Assembly: GCF_024623325.1 (NCBI RefSeq)
Contig: NZ_JANJZD010000039.1
Location: 1-42,253 of the forward strand
DNA: 42,253 nucleotides
Direction: 5' to 3'
DNA from: Acetatifactor muris
Lineage (GTDB): Bacteria; Bacillota; Clostridia; Lachnospirales; Lachnospiraceae
Below the pieces are notes generated by a model. The model saw nothing but the letters and a program-made list of their open reading frames with translations. It ran no database searches and was not told where the DNA came from. The number at the start of each line of letters is the position of its first letter. Position 1 is the first letter of the stretch. Position numbers and translations under genes: made by a program. Below are positions 24,106 through 33,251 of this stretch, piece by piece.

Positions 24106-26328
24106 TTAAGTGTATTCTTGAACCCAGAAATCGCCAACTTTTTGGGTGGATGGTTCTGTAGATTGCACAAGTTCTGTATTAAGTCTATTATTATTGCTGT
24201 ATAAACAACCATCACTACCAATGTAAGTAGAATTTCTGGAATATGTTTGTGTATTTGAAGATTGTACAGTTGCACCAATTATAAATAATTTGGAATTATT
24301 GTTTGTAGAACCTGTGGTATTCTTAGTATCTGTATTAAGATCACCGACAAGTTCATATTGGGCACCATTATACACAAATTCATAAATCCGATTTGCTTCA
24401 AGATATCCCGGAGAGATTGCAGAACCACAATAATATATAGGTACAGCACCTGTACTATTAACATTTAGTGTTGGATTTGTGGCTGTGTTAGTTACAGTAA
24501 ATTTAACTTTAACAGTTGCGCCCACAGATAATACAAAACCTGTAAGACTAATGGTCTTTGCTACAGTTGCAGCGGCAGTAGAGCAGGTTGCATAATGAAT
24601 AACATTTGACTCTCCATTAAATTTTATTCCATCGATAGTTCTTTCTGAGGATAATTTAGCAGCAAATGCTGCTGTTTCTGTTTTCCCCAGTTTACCATCT
24701 ACTACGTCTTTAATATTGTTGGTATCTTCTTCATTAGCATAAGGGATATTTGCTCCAGAAATATTAGTAATAGACCCTGTGTCCCCTTTAGGAATACTAA
24801 GATTGATAATTGGATTTTCTGGTGTTCCTGTTATCGTTACACTTGCTTGTGTACCAGGAGCACCTGTAACAACAGTACCAACAGTTAAATTTGGAGTTAA
24901 TCCAGTATCACCTTTCACACCCTGAATACCCTGCACGCCAGATAAATCTGTGATAAAAACCATACCAGATGCATCTTTCATAAAAAGTTTTCCAGTATCT
25001 TCATCTTCAACACTACCTGTGTGTATCATAATAAAGTCATAAAGATTAATATTATCAGAATCATCGTTCATTGCTGCAATAGAAGAGTATGTTCCGCTTA
25101 TCTTAAAAGGTTTCCCAGATGGAAGACGAAGATTTAATTTTTGATTCCCAAAGTCACCTGTAATTGAAGCTGTCGGATTTTCCTCAGAATCACCAGTTTC
25201 CACTATACCAATTTGAATAGTATTTAGAAGATTAGGAGAAGTGGAAGATTGTCCTTCGCGATTAGTTACTTTGACTTTAAAGGAGTTAGATTCTTCAAGT
25301 GCTTCAATGTTAGCAGTTTCTAATTTAGCAAGTTCAGAATCTATGTCATTTGTAAGTGCTTCAAATGTTTCTGCACGTTCAATTTCTGCAGTTTCTCTGG
25401 CTATTTCATTTTGTAATCGTTCGTCTTCATTTTCATTTCTAGTATTTTCAGCTGTCTCACGGTTGTTTTCATTACTATTTCGTTCTGCTTCAGCAGCATT
25501 TCGTTCTTCCTCTGCTGTACACCTTATGAGTTCAGTTGCGGCTCTATTAGATTCAGCATCCTGTCTTTTTTTTTCATTATCAATTCTTATAGTTTCATTA
25601 TTCTGGCGTTCATTTTCTTTAGAACTTCTTGTTTCTTCCGCAGTTATTCTGGAAGCTTCATTATCAAGACGCTGATTTTCAGAATTAATCCTGATTGTTT
25701 CATTTTCTCTTCTGTTATTTTCTGCTGTATTTCTAGCGGATTCTTCAGAATCACGTTTTTTCTCAGCTTCATCTCTACTGAGTTCAGCATTTTCTCGTGA
25801 GATTTCATTGGCAATTCTGATTAATTCTTGTTCTTCGACATTAGTCTCTAAGGTTCTTATGTCAGAGATTGCTTTGTTTGCTATGTCGATAACAGTATCT
25901 GTTTTCAGTATATTGTGAGTTAACAATTGAAATTCATCAGAAGAAATAATGTGTTCAATATCAAATGTAGCAGGAGTAGTTATAATATAGAAAGGGAATG
26001 ATTTTAATTGACTATTTGTACGTTTACTCATAAGTACAATCTGATAGTCACCACGCCCCTTAACAGCACTCATTTGGGATGTAATGTCAATTTGTATGTA
26101 ACCTTCATCTGTAATGTGACACTCATTTACTATATGATGAGTATCAGGTTTAGTGCCCATTATTGCGATAACACAATCATCTTTATCTATAACATATTGT
26201 GTCCCATTTTGAATTAATTCAACTTCAAATCCTCTGATATTATTACCATCACCTTGCATAGTTGGGATCTGTACAAAGTTATTGTTTGATGATAAGTCTA
26301 TTATGTAATGTTGAAATACACTATTCAT
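24106..26328 (-). CDS. BppU-like baseplate/fibre protein with coiled coil and collagen-like segment
   Basis: A 740-residue protein. Residues 1-140 match the N-terminal domain of the lactococcal-phage baseplate upper protein BppU (FEVELIQNGTQYVIDKDD, GRGDYQIVLMSKRTNSQLKS). About 165-345 is an extreme coiled coil built from repeats of the type N-E-x-x-R-x-x-x-E-x-x-R. About 370-520 are small beta domains with a short collagen-like run (GVQGIQGVKGDTGLTP). The C-terminal 180 residues hold further beta repeats and end QKVGDFWVQEYT. Ribosome site AGAGGGTGATC before 26328. It probably attaches to Dit and carries the tip proteins. No inversion site lies inside it. Confidence 0.85.
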   Translation of the reverse strand: MNSVFQHYIIDLSSNNNFVQIPTMQGDGNNIRGFEVELIQNGTQYVIDKDDCVIAIMGTKPDTHHIVNECHITDEGYIQIDITSQMSAVKGRGDYQIVLMSKRTNSQLKSFPFYIITTPATFDIEHIISSDEFQLLTHNILKTDTVIDIANKAISDIRTLETNVEEQELIRIANEISRENAELSRDEAEKKRDSEESARNTAENNRRENETIRINSENQRLDNEASRITAEETRSSKENERQNNETIRIDNEKKRQDAESNRAATELIRCTAEEERNAAEAERNSNENNRETAENTRNENEDERLQNEIARETAEIERAETFEALTNDIDSELAKLETANIEALEESNSFKVKVTNREGQSSTSPNLLNTIQIGIVETGDSEENPTASITGDFGNQKLNLRLPSGKPFKISGTYSSIAAMNDDSDNINLYDFIMIHTGSVEDEDTGKLFMKDASGMVFITDLSGVQGIQGVKGDTGLTPNLTVGTVVTGAPGTQASVTITGTPENPIINLSIPKGDTGSITNISGANIPYANEEDTNNIKDVVDGKLGKTETAAFAAKLSSERTIDGIKFNGESNVIHYATCSTAAATVAKTISLTGFVLSVGATVKVKFTVTNTATNPTLNVNSTGAVPIYYCGSAISPGYLEANRIYEFVYNGAQYELVGDLNTDTKNTTGSTNNNSKLFIIGATVQSSNTQTYSRNSTYIGSDGCLYSNNNRLNTELVQSTEPSTQKVGDFWVQEYT

Positions 26329-26350
26329 TTATTTGATCACCCTCTTTTTA

Positions 26351-29300
26351 TTATACTCTTGTAAGAACAAAAACCTCATCTCCTTGATAAATAATTTTTT
26401 TGATACCATACATTGTCCCATTTAATTTTATATGCCCGCTTTGTACAGATATCATATTACATGAAATAATTGCTGATCCAGTAGTTTTTGCAACAATTTT
26501 ATCAGCATCCAATTGTTCTACATTAATTTTATCAGCTCTGATATATCCAGCGGATACCCAGTTTTTAACTTCCATAAAATTAGTATATACTTCATTGGAA
26601 GAAATTGTACTTGTTTCCAATGTACCAATTCTGGCAACAGCAGCATTTAATTCTGTAATACTTGCTTTTTCAGCAATTAAGCTTCCAAGTGCTGCTTCAT
26701 TTGCAAATAAATTTCTAATATCTACGTTTATTGCGTCGATATAGTTAGCTTTTATGTAATTTGCAGACAAGGATTCGATATGTGTTACACATGTGCCGGA
26801 AAATGGTGATGATACGTTACTGCCATAATAAGAAGAACCATTAAAATTGCCCCAAGTTACTCCATTATTGTAATTTAAACTACCAAAATTACTCCCATTT
26901 TGTACCCCAGTCACATAAATGTTTTTAAATGATGCAGATCCATTGCTGTATATATACCAGTTACCATTAGATGCATATATTGCATTATTACTTATTTTTG
27001 CACCACCAATAGTTCCTGAGGCTGCAGTAATAACACCGTTTTGAGTGACACTAAAAACATTATTTGCACCTAATGCAATACCACCTTTTCCTATATATAC
27101 CCCATTTTCGGCGGAGGTAGGACTTGTTTTTCCATTATAAATAGCATTATTGATTGTAAAATCACCAATGGTTCCGGATTTCGCGGTTAATACTCCTTGA
27201 ACAGTAATCTTGAAAATACTATTTGCGCCAAGAGCAATTCCATCAGTTCCAATATAAATTCCATTAGAAGCATTAGAAATAGAAGACTTGCCATTATAAA
27301 TTTTATTTGTTTCAAGTACAAACCCATTTGTTCCACCAAGAAAACCTTTTTCTGCGTATAGTGTACCATCAGATAAAGCTTTAAACTTACTATTTGCGCC
27401 AAGAGCAATTCCATCAGTTCCAATATAAATTCCGTCAATATTTGATATTAATGAATCCTTTTTGCTATAAAGCTTTCCATTTTTTATAATAAATGCATCT
27501 TTACCACCGATCCATCCCTCTTCAGCTTTTATAATGCCTTTAACTGTAAGCAAACCATTTTCATCAAGAGTTAATTTCTGCTCATTACTTGCATTAAATT
27601 CAAAAGTACCAGTACTTAAATTTATAAATGAACCAGATTTACTTGGAACATAATTGGAAGATTTTATTATACCTCCAATGATTTCATCTCCTTCAAGGAC
27701 AGAACCACCTATATAACCAGCAATTACAAAATCAGCAAAAGTACCAAAACGAGATTCTGTTACACCTTTTATAGTCACAGTAGTTCGTCCTACACTCATT
27801 GAAACAGTTTTCCAATTATCTGAGGTAAATAAAATTCTGCCACCACCGACAAAAATGGAATCTTTATAAGCATAATCCCCTGAAATGGTATTAACAAAGA
27901 TTCCTCTTGTATCAATAATCATTTCAGAATCATCACCATTTTTAAGATATTTACCTGCCGCAATTAATCCTTCATCAAGAATTTTACCTATAAGAGAAGT
28001 ATCTTTCGCTGATTGGCTCCAATAAGACGAATTAAATGACACAGATGTTGCCACATCAGAAGTTGTTCTTATAATTTCTGCAATATCTAAGTACCGATCT
28101 TTTGTGTTTCGTACAATATTACCGAAGGTAACAGAAAAATCAGCAGGATTGTAAAAGTTAATATGTGTCGAAAGTAATTTTGCTTTTATTGAAAAATCAT
28201 CCCGTAATGTTACCCATATGTAGTTTCCTGGTTCAAATTCGTCACAGAATTCTTCAAATTCCGGGATGGCAAATAAATTTATTATGTCTGAGCTAAATAA
28301 AAGTTGCGGAATTGATGCTTTAGCAAGTTCCCTTTCGCCAAATTCTAGCAAACTATGAAGCATTTCAAACTTTTCATCATTTGTCATTGTATCTGTTACA
28401 ATATAATTTGAGCTGTTTAGATCATCTTCTCGGATAAAAGAACATAACTCCTTTAATTCCTCTTGAGAAAAGTTATTTTGTATATCCACATCAGATATAA
28501 TAGTATTCATTTCATTCGATATAGATATTTGATTATTTTTCAATGAATTAATTTGATTTTCTACTTTTTTTATTTGAGAAGTGATATCTTGAATGGTATT
28601 GTAAATGGGCAAATATTCAGAATTATAAAACGAGCTTGAGGGATCTCCATGACCAGACTTCATAGAAACGGATTGTTTTTGTTCATATGCTGATAATTGT
28701 TCTTTTAATGGTTGTAAGCCATATTCTTCCCAGTTTGTACTGCCTGATGTAGATGGCATTTTTTCATGTTCTAAGAAATTTATTTGTGTAAGATAATTTT
28801 GATATTGAGATAGAAGAGAAGTGTATATAGGTAATTTTAACTTTCTTAAAGCAACCCAGGAATTATATGCATTATAAAGCTTTGCGCTCATATATTCTGT
28901 AGAGTTATAATATCCGAAGTTATATATTTTATCATATCCCATATTAATTTCACGAACTGTCAAATCATCAGATCCGGTTATTGTCAAACATGTTTTTATA
29001 TTATCCATATTACAAGATATATTTGTATTTTTTAAAAGGTTTATATATGATACACAAATATTTGTATCTTTGCCTATGTTATCTTCTTTATATATATTAA
29101 TAGTATTATTTAATGTATCAAATAAAAAGTAACATTCGAAAGCACTTGCAACATCATTGTTAAGGAAAGAATATATATCTTGTTTGGTTATTTCAAAACT
29201 TCTCTGCATCGTTATGAGAGATGTATCTATATGGCCAATTTCCCAGTCAGGACATTTTTCCAATATAAGATGTAAAAGACTTTTGCTTTTATCTCTAAGA

Positions 29301-29695
29301 TTATAAAATTGAACCCCATCAATACTTTCAACAGTCCCCATATTTATTACAAATTCTTCAAGATTTTTATTAGCTAATAAACACTCATAACTTTTTGCTG
29401 TTACAGATTTAGATTCAAGTTTGCTTCCCTCAGATGTTATATTTATAGATGTAATACTGAAAAATCCAACATCTGGCAGTAATATATATTTCATATCATT
29501 TACTAAATCATAATATGGGTTTTTAATGCCATCTATATAAAGATATGTAGTAAAATTTATTTCATCTAAGTTATTAAAATTGAAATCTATAGTTTTATTT
29601 GTGCATTGTAATATTCCGATTCTTTCTTTATTTGATTTGCATAATACATAGTCTGGTATAATGGGATTATCAAAAAAATCCCTAGTTATTCTCAT
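26351..29695 (-). CDS. Tail hub / tail-associated protein (Tal-like) with beta-repeat C-terminus
   Basis: A 1,114-residue protein starting four bases inside the Dit gene. The first 380 residues have the pattern of a siphovirus baseplate hub (gp27-like ring, e.g. SFEITKQDIYSFLNNDVASA, NISCNMDNIKTCLTITGSDD). About 330-400 is a coiled coil. From about 640 to 960 there are at least four repeats of about 60 residues containing (G/N)GIYIGTDGIALGAN and GT(L/I)-type strands, a repetitive beta-prism-like stalk. No peptidase or lysozyme motif is visible, so whether it degrades cell wall is open. Expected place: tail tip below Dit. Confidence 0.82.
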   Translation of the reverse strand: MRITRDFFDNPIIPDYVLCKSNKERIGILQCTNKTIDFNFNNLDEINFTTYLYIDGIKNPYYDLVNDMKYILLPDVGFFSITSINITSEGSKLESKSVTAKSYECLLANKNLEEFVINMGTVESIDGVQFYNLRDKSKSLLHLILEKCPDWEIGHIDTSLITMQRSFEITKQDIYSFLNNDVASAFECYFLFDTLNNTINIYKEDNIGKDTNICVSYINLLKNTNISCNMDNIKTCLTITGSDDLTVREINMGYDKIYNFGYYNSTEYMSAKLYNAYNSWVALRKLKLPIYTSLLSQYQNYLTQINFLEHEKMPSTSGSTNWEEYGLQPLKEQLSAYEQKQSVSMKSGHGDPSSSFYNSEYLPIYNTIQDITSQIKKVENQINSLKNNQISISNEMNTIISDVDIQNNFSQEELKELCSFIREDDLNSSNYIVTDTMTNDEKFEMLHSLLEFGERELAKASIPQLLFSSDIINLFAIPEFEEFCDEFEPGNYIWVTLRDDFSIKAKLLSTHINFYNPADFSVTFGNIVRNTKDRYLDIAEIIRTTSDVATSVSFNSSYWSQSAKDTSLIGKILDEGLIAAGKYLKNGDDSEMIIDTRGIFVNTISGDYAYKDSIFVGGGRILFTSDNWKTVSMSVGRTTVTIKGVTESRFGTFADFVIAGYIGGSVLEGDEIIGGIIKSSNYVPSKSGSFINLSTGTFEFNASNEQKLTLDENGLLTVKGIIKAEEGWIGGKDAFIIKNGKLYSKKDSLISNIDGIYIGTDGIALGANSKFKALSDGTLYAEKGFLGGTNGFVLETNKIYNGKSSISNASNGIYIGTDGIALGANSIFKITVQGVLTAKSGTIGDFTINNAIYNGKTSPTSAENGVYIGKGGIALGANNVFSVTQNGVITAASGTIGGAKISNNAIYASNGNWYIYSNGSASFKNIYVTGVQNGSNFGSLNYNNGVTWGNFNGSSYYGSNVSSPFSGTCVTHIESLSANYIKANYIDAINVDIRNLFANEAALGSLIAEKASITELNAAVARIGTLETSTISSNEVYTNFMEVKNWVSAGYIRADKINVEQLDADKIVAKTTGSAIISCNMISVQSGHIKLNGTMYGIKKIIYQGDEVFVLTRV

Positions 29696-30516
29696 ACAAC
29701 AAAACCTACCTTTCTTGGGACTCGAAATATCATTGAAATTTTTGCATCGACATTTGATACATATTCATTTTTGTTTGGTATTAATCGAAACCATTTAAGA
29801 TTAAAATCATTGAGCAATAAATCGTGAGATTTATTAGACGTTATAATTTGACATTTTGAGTTAACAGTTATTTTTTCATTAGATTTTACGTTTTTAATTT
29901 CAGTATCCCAATTATCATTAATATTTGTAATCGTAATATGACCAGCATAAGAAGGCACAATAGACACTATTGGATAAATATAATTATTTAAATCATCTGT
30001 ATTATTATAAATATAAAAATGTTGATTTGCCTTTGCATTTATTGTAATAGAATATTCTTTTGACCAGGCAAAATGAGAATCACATTCCAAATCAAGAATT
30101 ATTCCAGCAATATGTCCACCAATTCTTTTATAAGAAACATTATTCACTCTAGCTCTATACCAAAGATCTTCATCTAATTCATATGTAATTAGCTTTGTCC
30201 ATTGATATCCATTAATGCCTGTTAATATACGTAGCACACTACGACAATCTTTTTCATTAAAATATAACTTATTATATAATGGATAAGGATTTTTTATTAA
30301 AGTAATCTGTAAATGCAATTTATCTGTAAAGTTTTGCCCTATATATGTTGGGACTGGGTTGTTTCCTATAAATTCTTCTATTGTAGAAACGTTCATACCT
30401 ATTTCATCAACAAATTGTTCATTATAAGAAAATGATGCTATTATTAACCCATAGTCAGATGCTCTAAAATTTCCAATAATCAAATCTTTATTTACAATTT
30501 CTATTTTCCTCACCAA
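29692..30516 (-). CDS. Distal tail protein (Dit)
   Basis: A 274-residue protein with the pattern of the siphovirus Dit/'phage tail family' (SPP1 gp19.1-like): N-terminal belt domain (LIIGNFRASDYGLIIASFSY) and C-terminal galectin-like domain (FYIYNNTDDLNNYIYPIVSI). Length is normal. The start is GTG at 30516 with AAAGAAAG upstream. It follows the tape measure gene, as in most siphoviruses, but 840 bp of invertible segment E lie between them. Dit forms the hexameric hub joining tail tube, Tal and fibres. Confidence 0.85.
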   Translation of the reverse strand: MVRKIEIVNKDLIIGNFRASDYGLIIASFSYNEQFVDEIGMNVSTIEEFIGNNPVPTYIGQNFTDKLHLQITLIKNPYPLYNKLYFNEKDCRSVLRILTGINGYQWTKLITYELDEDLWYRARVNNVSYKRIGGHIAGIILDLECDSHFAWSKEYSITINAKANQHFYIYNNTDDLNNYIYPIVSIVPSYAGHITITNINDNWDTEIKNVKSNEKITVNSKCQIITSNKSHDLLLNDFNLKWFRLIPNKNEYVSNVDAKISMIFRVPRKVGFVV

Positions 30517-30561
30517 CTTTCTTTAATATATTTTTGATAATATCATATAAAAATAAAAATA

Positions 30562-30573
30562 GAACATACGTTC
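30562..30573 (+). promoter_or_regulatory. LexA-box-core palindrome adjoining inversion site 9
   Basis: GAACATACGTTC is a perfect GAAC-N4-GTTC palindrome, the core of the Gram-positive LexA box, one base from site 9. A near copy (one mismatch) adjoins site 7 at 23062-23073. It may be a LexA operator, or simply a conserved arm of the recombination site. Confidence 0.45.
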
Positions 30574-30574
30574 A

Positions 30575-30587
30575 TTAAACACGGGAA
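30575..30587 (+). repeat. Inversion site 9 (forward)
   Basis: TTAAACACGGGAA, forward; left end of segment E (30575-31216), which lies inside the tail operon between Dit and the tape measure gene. Confidence 0.85.
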
Positions 30588-30820
30588 TGCTAAAATGTAT
30601 AAAAACACAAGCGACAAGCATGGAAAATGGATGGATTGAAATTCCGAAAGAGGCTCTTGGAATAAATCCTCAAAGGATCGTATCAGTTGTTGGCAATAGC
30701 TATGTTATTCCTTATTCTATTAGAACTAATTCGCTTGTTGCAATGATTTTGTCTATAATAGATGGAAATATTGTAGTAGTTCCCAATAGCACTACATATT
30801 TACGTATATATTATATCTAA
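30575..30820 (+). CDS. Silent tail-fibre tip cassette E-forward
   Basis: Reads L-N-T-G-M-L-K from site 9 and runs 81 residues to 30820; the ATG at 30587 has no ribosome site. Sequence includes SMENGWIEIPKEALGINPQR and a run of beta strands (IVSVVGNSYVIPYS, GNIVVVPNSTTYLRIYYI). It is unlike the other cassettes and adds to the diversity of the set. It is the shortest complete cassette, and a fragment of a different tip follows it at 30834. Confidence 0.65.
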   Translation, partial: LNTGMLKCIKTQATSMENGWIEIPKEALGINPQRIVSVVGNSYVIPYSIRTNSLVAMILSIIDGNIVVVPNSTTYLRIYYI

Positions 30821-30833
30821 GTATAAACAGTAT

Positions 30834-30902
30834 TTTGGCATACATGCAAGAGCGATTAATAATGGTACTTGGTATGACTGGAATTTGATATACAAAAATT
30901 AA
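30834..30902 (+). pseudogene. Remnant of a pyocin-knob-type tip
   Basis: A 22-codon frame without start, FGIHARAINNGTWYDWNLIY followed by KN and a stop, has the W-Y-D-W ending of the knob-type tips at 22232 and 23398. It lies behind cassette E-forward in a different frame and is the stump of an older cassette that was overwritten or cut. Confidence 0.6.
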
Positions 30903-31264
30903 TTATATAATGCGTTCCAACTCATCCATTCGCCATTCATGAAGTCACATTTTATTATTTTATTTATGCTATAACCAAAATAAGCAACACACCCATATTT
31001 ATCATCTACCATATAGCTTAACGCTAATCCAGCACCTCCGCCCGTTTTATTAATAGCTGTGTAGATCGGATTGTTAAAATAGGCTACATTCAATATTGTC
31101 AATTTTATTGATAAAGTGTTTTCGGTTAAATAAGATAGGAAATTCTGAAGTTCACCGTTATTATTTACATTAACGTATTTTACTTTTAATATGCCGTTCC
31201 CAGTTCCCGTGTTTAATTTATTTAAAGAACTTTGTGATACATATTTTTCAAAAAATGTTGACAT
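30899..31264 (-). CDS. Second fibre-like gene with inversion site (segment E, reverse)
   Basis: A 121-residue frame. Sixteen residues (MSTFFEKYVSQSSLNK) lie outside the invertible segment and join L-N-T-G at site 10, followed by a 101-residue cassette ending CDFMNGEWMSWNALYN, again a W-x-x-W-type end. The N-terminal stub resembles the end of a coiled-coil stalk but is very short, and no ribosome site precedes the ATG at 31264. It also lies behind the tape measure terminator. Expression is therefore uncertain: it may be a second, minor expression site or a relic. Confidence 0.6.
   Translation of the reverse strand: MSTFFEKYVSQSSLNKLNTGTGNGILKVKYVNVNNNGELQNFLSYLTENTLSIKLTILNVAYFNNPIYTAINKTGGGAGLALSYMVDDKYGCVAYFGYSINKIIKCDFMNGEWMSWNALYN
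31204..31216 (-). repeat. Inversion site 10 (reverse)
   Basis: TTCCCGTGTTTAA, reverse; right end of segment E, in frame with the stub that begins at 31264. Confidence 0.85.
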
Positions 31265-31294
31265 TTAAAAACTGTCAATTATACTTCTAAAAAG

Positions 31295-31329
31295 AAAGCT
31301 GAAAACTTATTTTTAAGCTTTCAGCTTTT
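31295..31329 (-). terminator. Terminator behind the tape measure gene
   Basis: AAAGCTGAAA (31295-31304) pairs with TTTCAGCTTT (31319-31328), with A/T runs on both sides. It lies in the 93-bp gap between the tape measure stop codon and segment E and could separate the tape measure from Dit transcription. Confidence 0.65.
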
Positions 31330-31357
31330 TAAAATATGATAATATTACATCATATAA

Positions 31358-33251
31358 TTATCTTCTGTATGTAATACCATCATGCATTTTATTTACAAAA
31401 TCATTTACAGCTTCTTTTGCAATAACCTTCATCTGCTTAATATTTGAACTATCAATACTTCCCTCAACATTAATAAGACTTCCTATTTCTATAGGATTAT
31501 TATTTATATTCTTATCAATTACAGGTTTAGGAACACGGGCATATTTCCATAAATCTTCCATAAAATTAACTGGTAACATCTTATCAGGATCAAATTGTGC
31601 CCATTTATAAATATTATCAGTTTCAGATTTAGTAAGTATCTGGTCTCCTTCATTACCAATAGCATAATTCCCAGATTTCAGTTTAGGAAGTGTAAGCTCT
31701 GGACCTTCTTCATTTTTAACTCTTAGACCACCTTTTGCATTACGCGTCCCAGATGCATATTTCTTTACCAATGTAGTATTTATATCTGTGACATGATCCT
31801 TTTTGTATTCCATTGCTTCTGCATATGATAGATTATCTTTCCATATTCTTCCAGTCATTTTATCTATCAACTGATATTTACCAGTATTCATGTCATTCGC
31901 TTTGCCTGTGCTTCCACCATTATATCCACCAGTAGAAGATGCATTATTCATATTATCAATAGCCCGCTTTGCACTGTTTGCAGCATTTTCAATGCTTGCC
32001 AGTGAATTCACAATACTGCTGACATTGTATCCGCGTTCCAAAGCATTAACCAGGCTCTGTTGCAGGGCATTTGTCATATTAGCCAGATTGGCCTCAGCAT
32101 AATATGATGTGGTTAGCTCATTAACAAGATTATCTGCTTTCGATGAGAACATCCATGCAAGTGAATTCGCAGTGTTATTTGCTTGTGTCTGGAGATTCCA
32201 TACTTCATTTTCCACACCCATGATATTTCCAATGAATGCAGATGTATTCTGAGACAGTACTTCACCATAGCCTGCGATTGCGTTTCCACCAGACTGCCAG
32301 GAAGAGATAAGAGCAGCAGATATTGTGATTCCATGCTCTACAGCGATTTGGGCAATTTCCTGTCCAATTAAAGATGCATTTTCTTTTACTGTGTTGAATG
32401 ACTGATTCAGGATTGCTTCTTTGTTATTCAAAGATTCTCTGAGGGATTCAATTTCTTTATTCTGTGCTGCCTCATATTGCTCAAACTGATTATTTAAAGC
32501 CTCTTCCTGCGCTTCGATGCTATGCAGATATTCCTCCTCAGATAATGCTTTCTTTGCTTCTGCAAGCTGTTCTTCAAGTTTCTTACGTTTTGCAACTCCG
32601 GATGCTGATGTGTCATATTGCAGTGCGGCTATTTGACGTTTCAGATCTGTAACGGCTTTCGTTTTATCTGCAATACTGTTTTTATAATCATGTAAATCTT
32701 TCTCTGATTTCAATGCTTTTATCTGGGATTGTATAAGTTCGTCATAAGCATCAATTTCTTTTTCAATCCCCTTAATCTGGTTCTCGACTCTGGCTTTGTT
32801 TAACTCTAAAATGGCATTTTTTGCTGATTCAGTAGCATTTACAGTATCCCACTGTTTTTCATTCAAACTAGCTAACTTATCAGCATACTCAGTTGCAGTA
32901 TAATTTCCGGCCATGTATTGAGCATTCAATTCATCAATCTCATTGCCATACTGCTTGATCTGATACTGTGCCAGTTCATATTGCTGTGATAACAGTCCCA
33001 GCTGTGTAATGCCTTCTTTTGACCACATCCCCTTTTCATCTGATACATCAAACCCATCAAATAAATCAATGATATTTGAGAGTTCAGAGTCAAGATTGGA
33101 AAACTGTTCTTGGATTCTGTTGAAAACTTCCGTATGGAGATTGAGTAGTTCATTGTCAAATTGTTCGATGGACTTCTTGCAGTCTAAGATGTTGCCGTCC
33201 ACTTCGCTGAGTGCATTGACCATTTCAATCCATTCGTCGGTTCCTTTTTGT
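31358..33251 (-). CDS. Tape measure protein, exon 3 (C-terminal)
   Basis: Third exon of the tape measure gene. The first base is placed at 33251, directly after the terminal G of intron 2, giving the joined frame GRV-QKGTDEWIEMVNALSEVD. The following 620 residues are coiled coil (KRKKLEEQLAEAKKALSEEE), then a helical region and a C-terminus ending NKMHDGITYRR. Taken alone from an ATG at 33223 it would look like a separate 621-residue protein, which is misleading. The exon includes the phage-typical motif GGLRVKNEEGPELTLPKLK. It ends the 1,905-residue tape measure, which sets tail length. Confidence 0.87.

Noticed and set aside
14650..31216. The 13-bp repeats as insertion-sequence ends or a CRISPR array
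   Set aside because: No transposase lies in the enclosed segments, there are no regular spacers, and each repeat is in frame with a cassette.
14650..31216. Diversity-generating retroelement acting on the fibre tips
   Set aside because: No reverse transcriptase and no template/variable repeat pair with adenine-specific differences was seen in the window.
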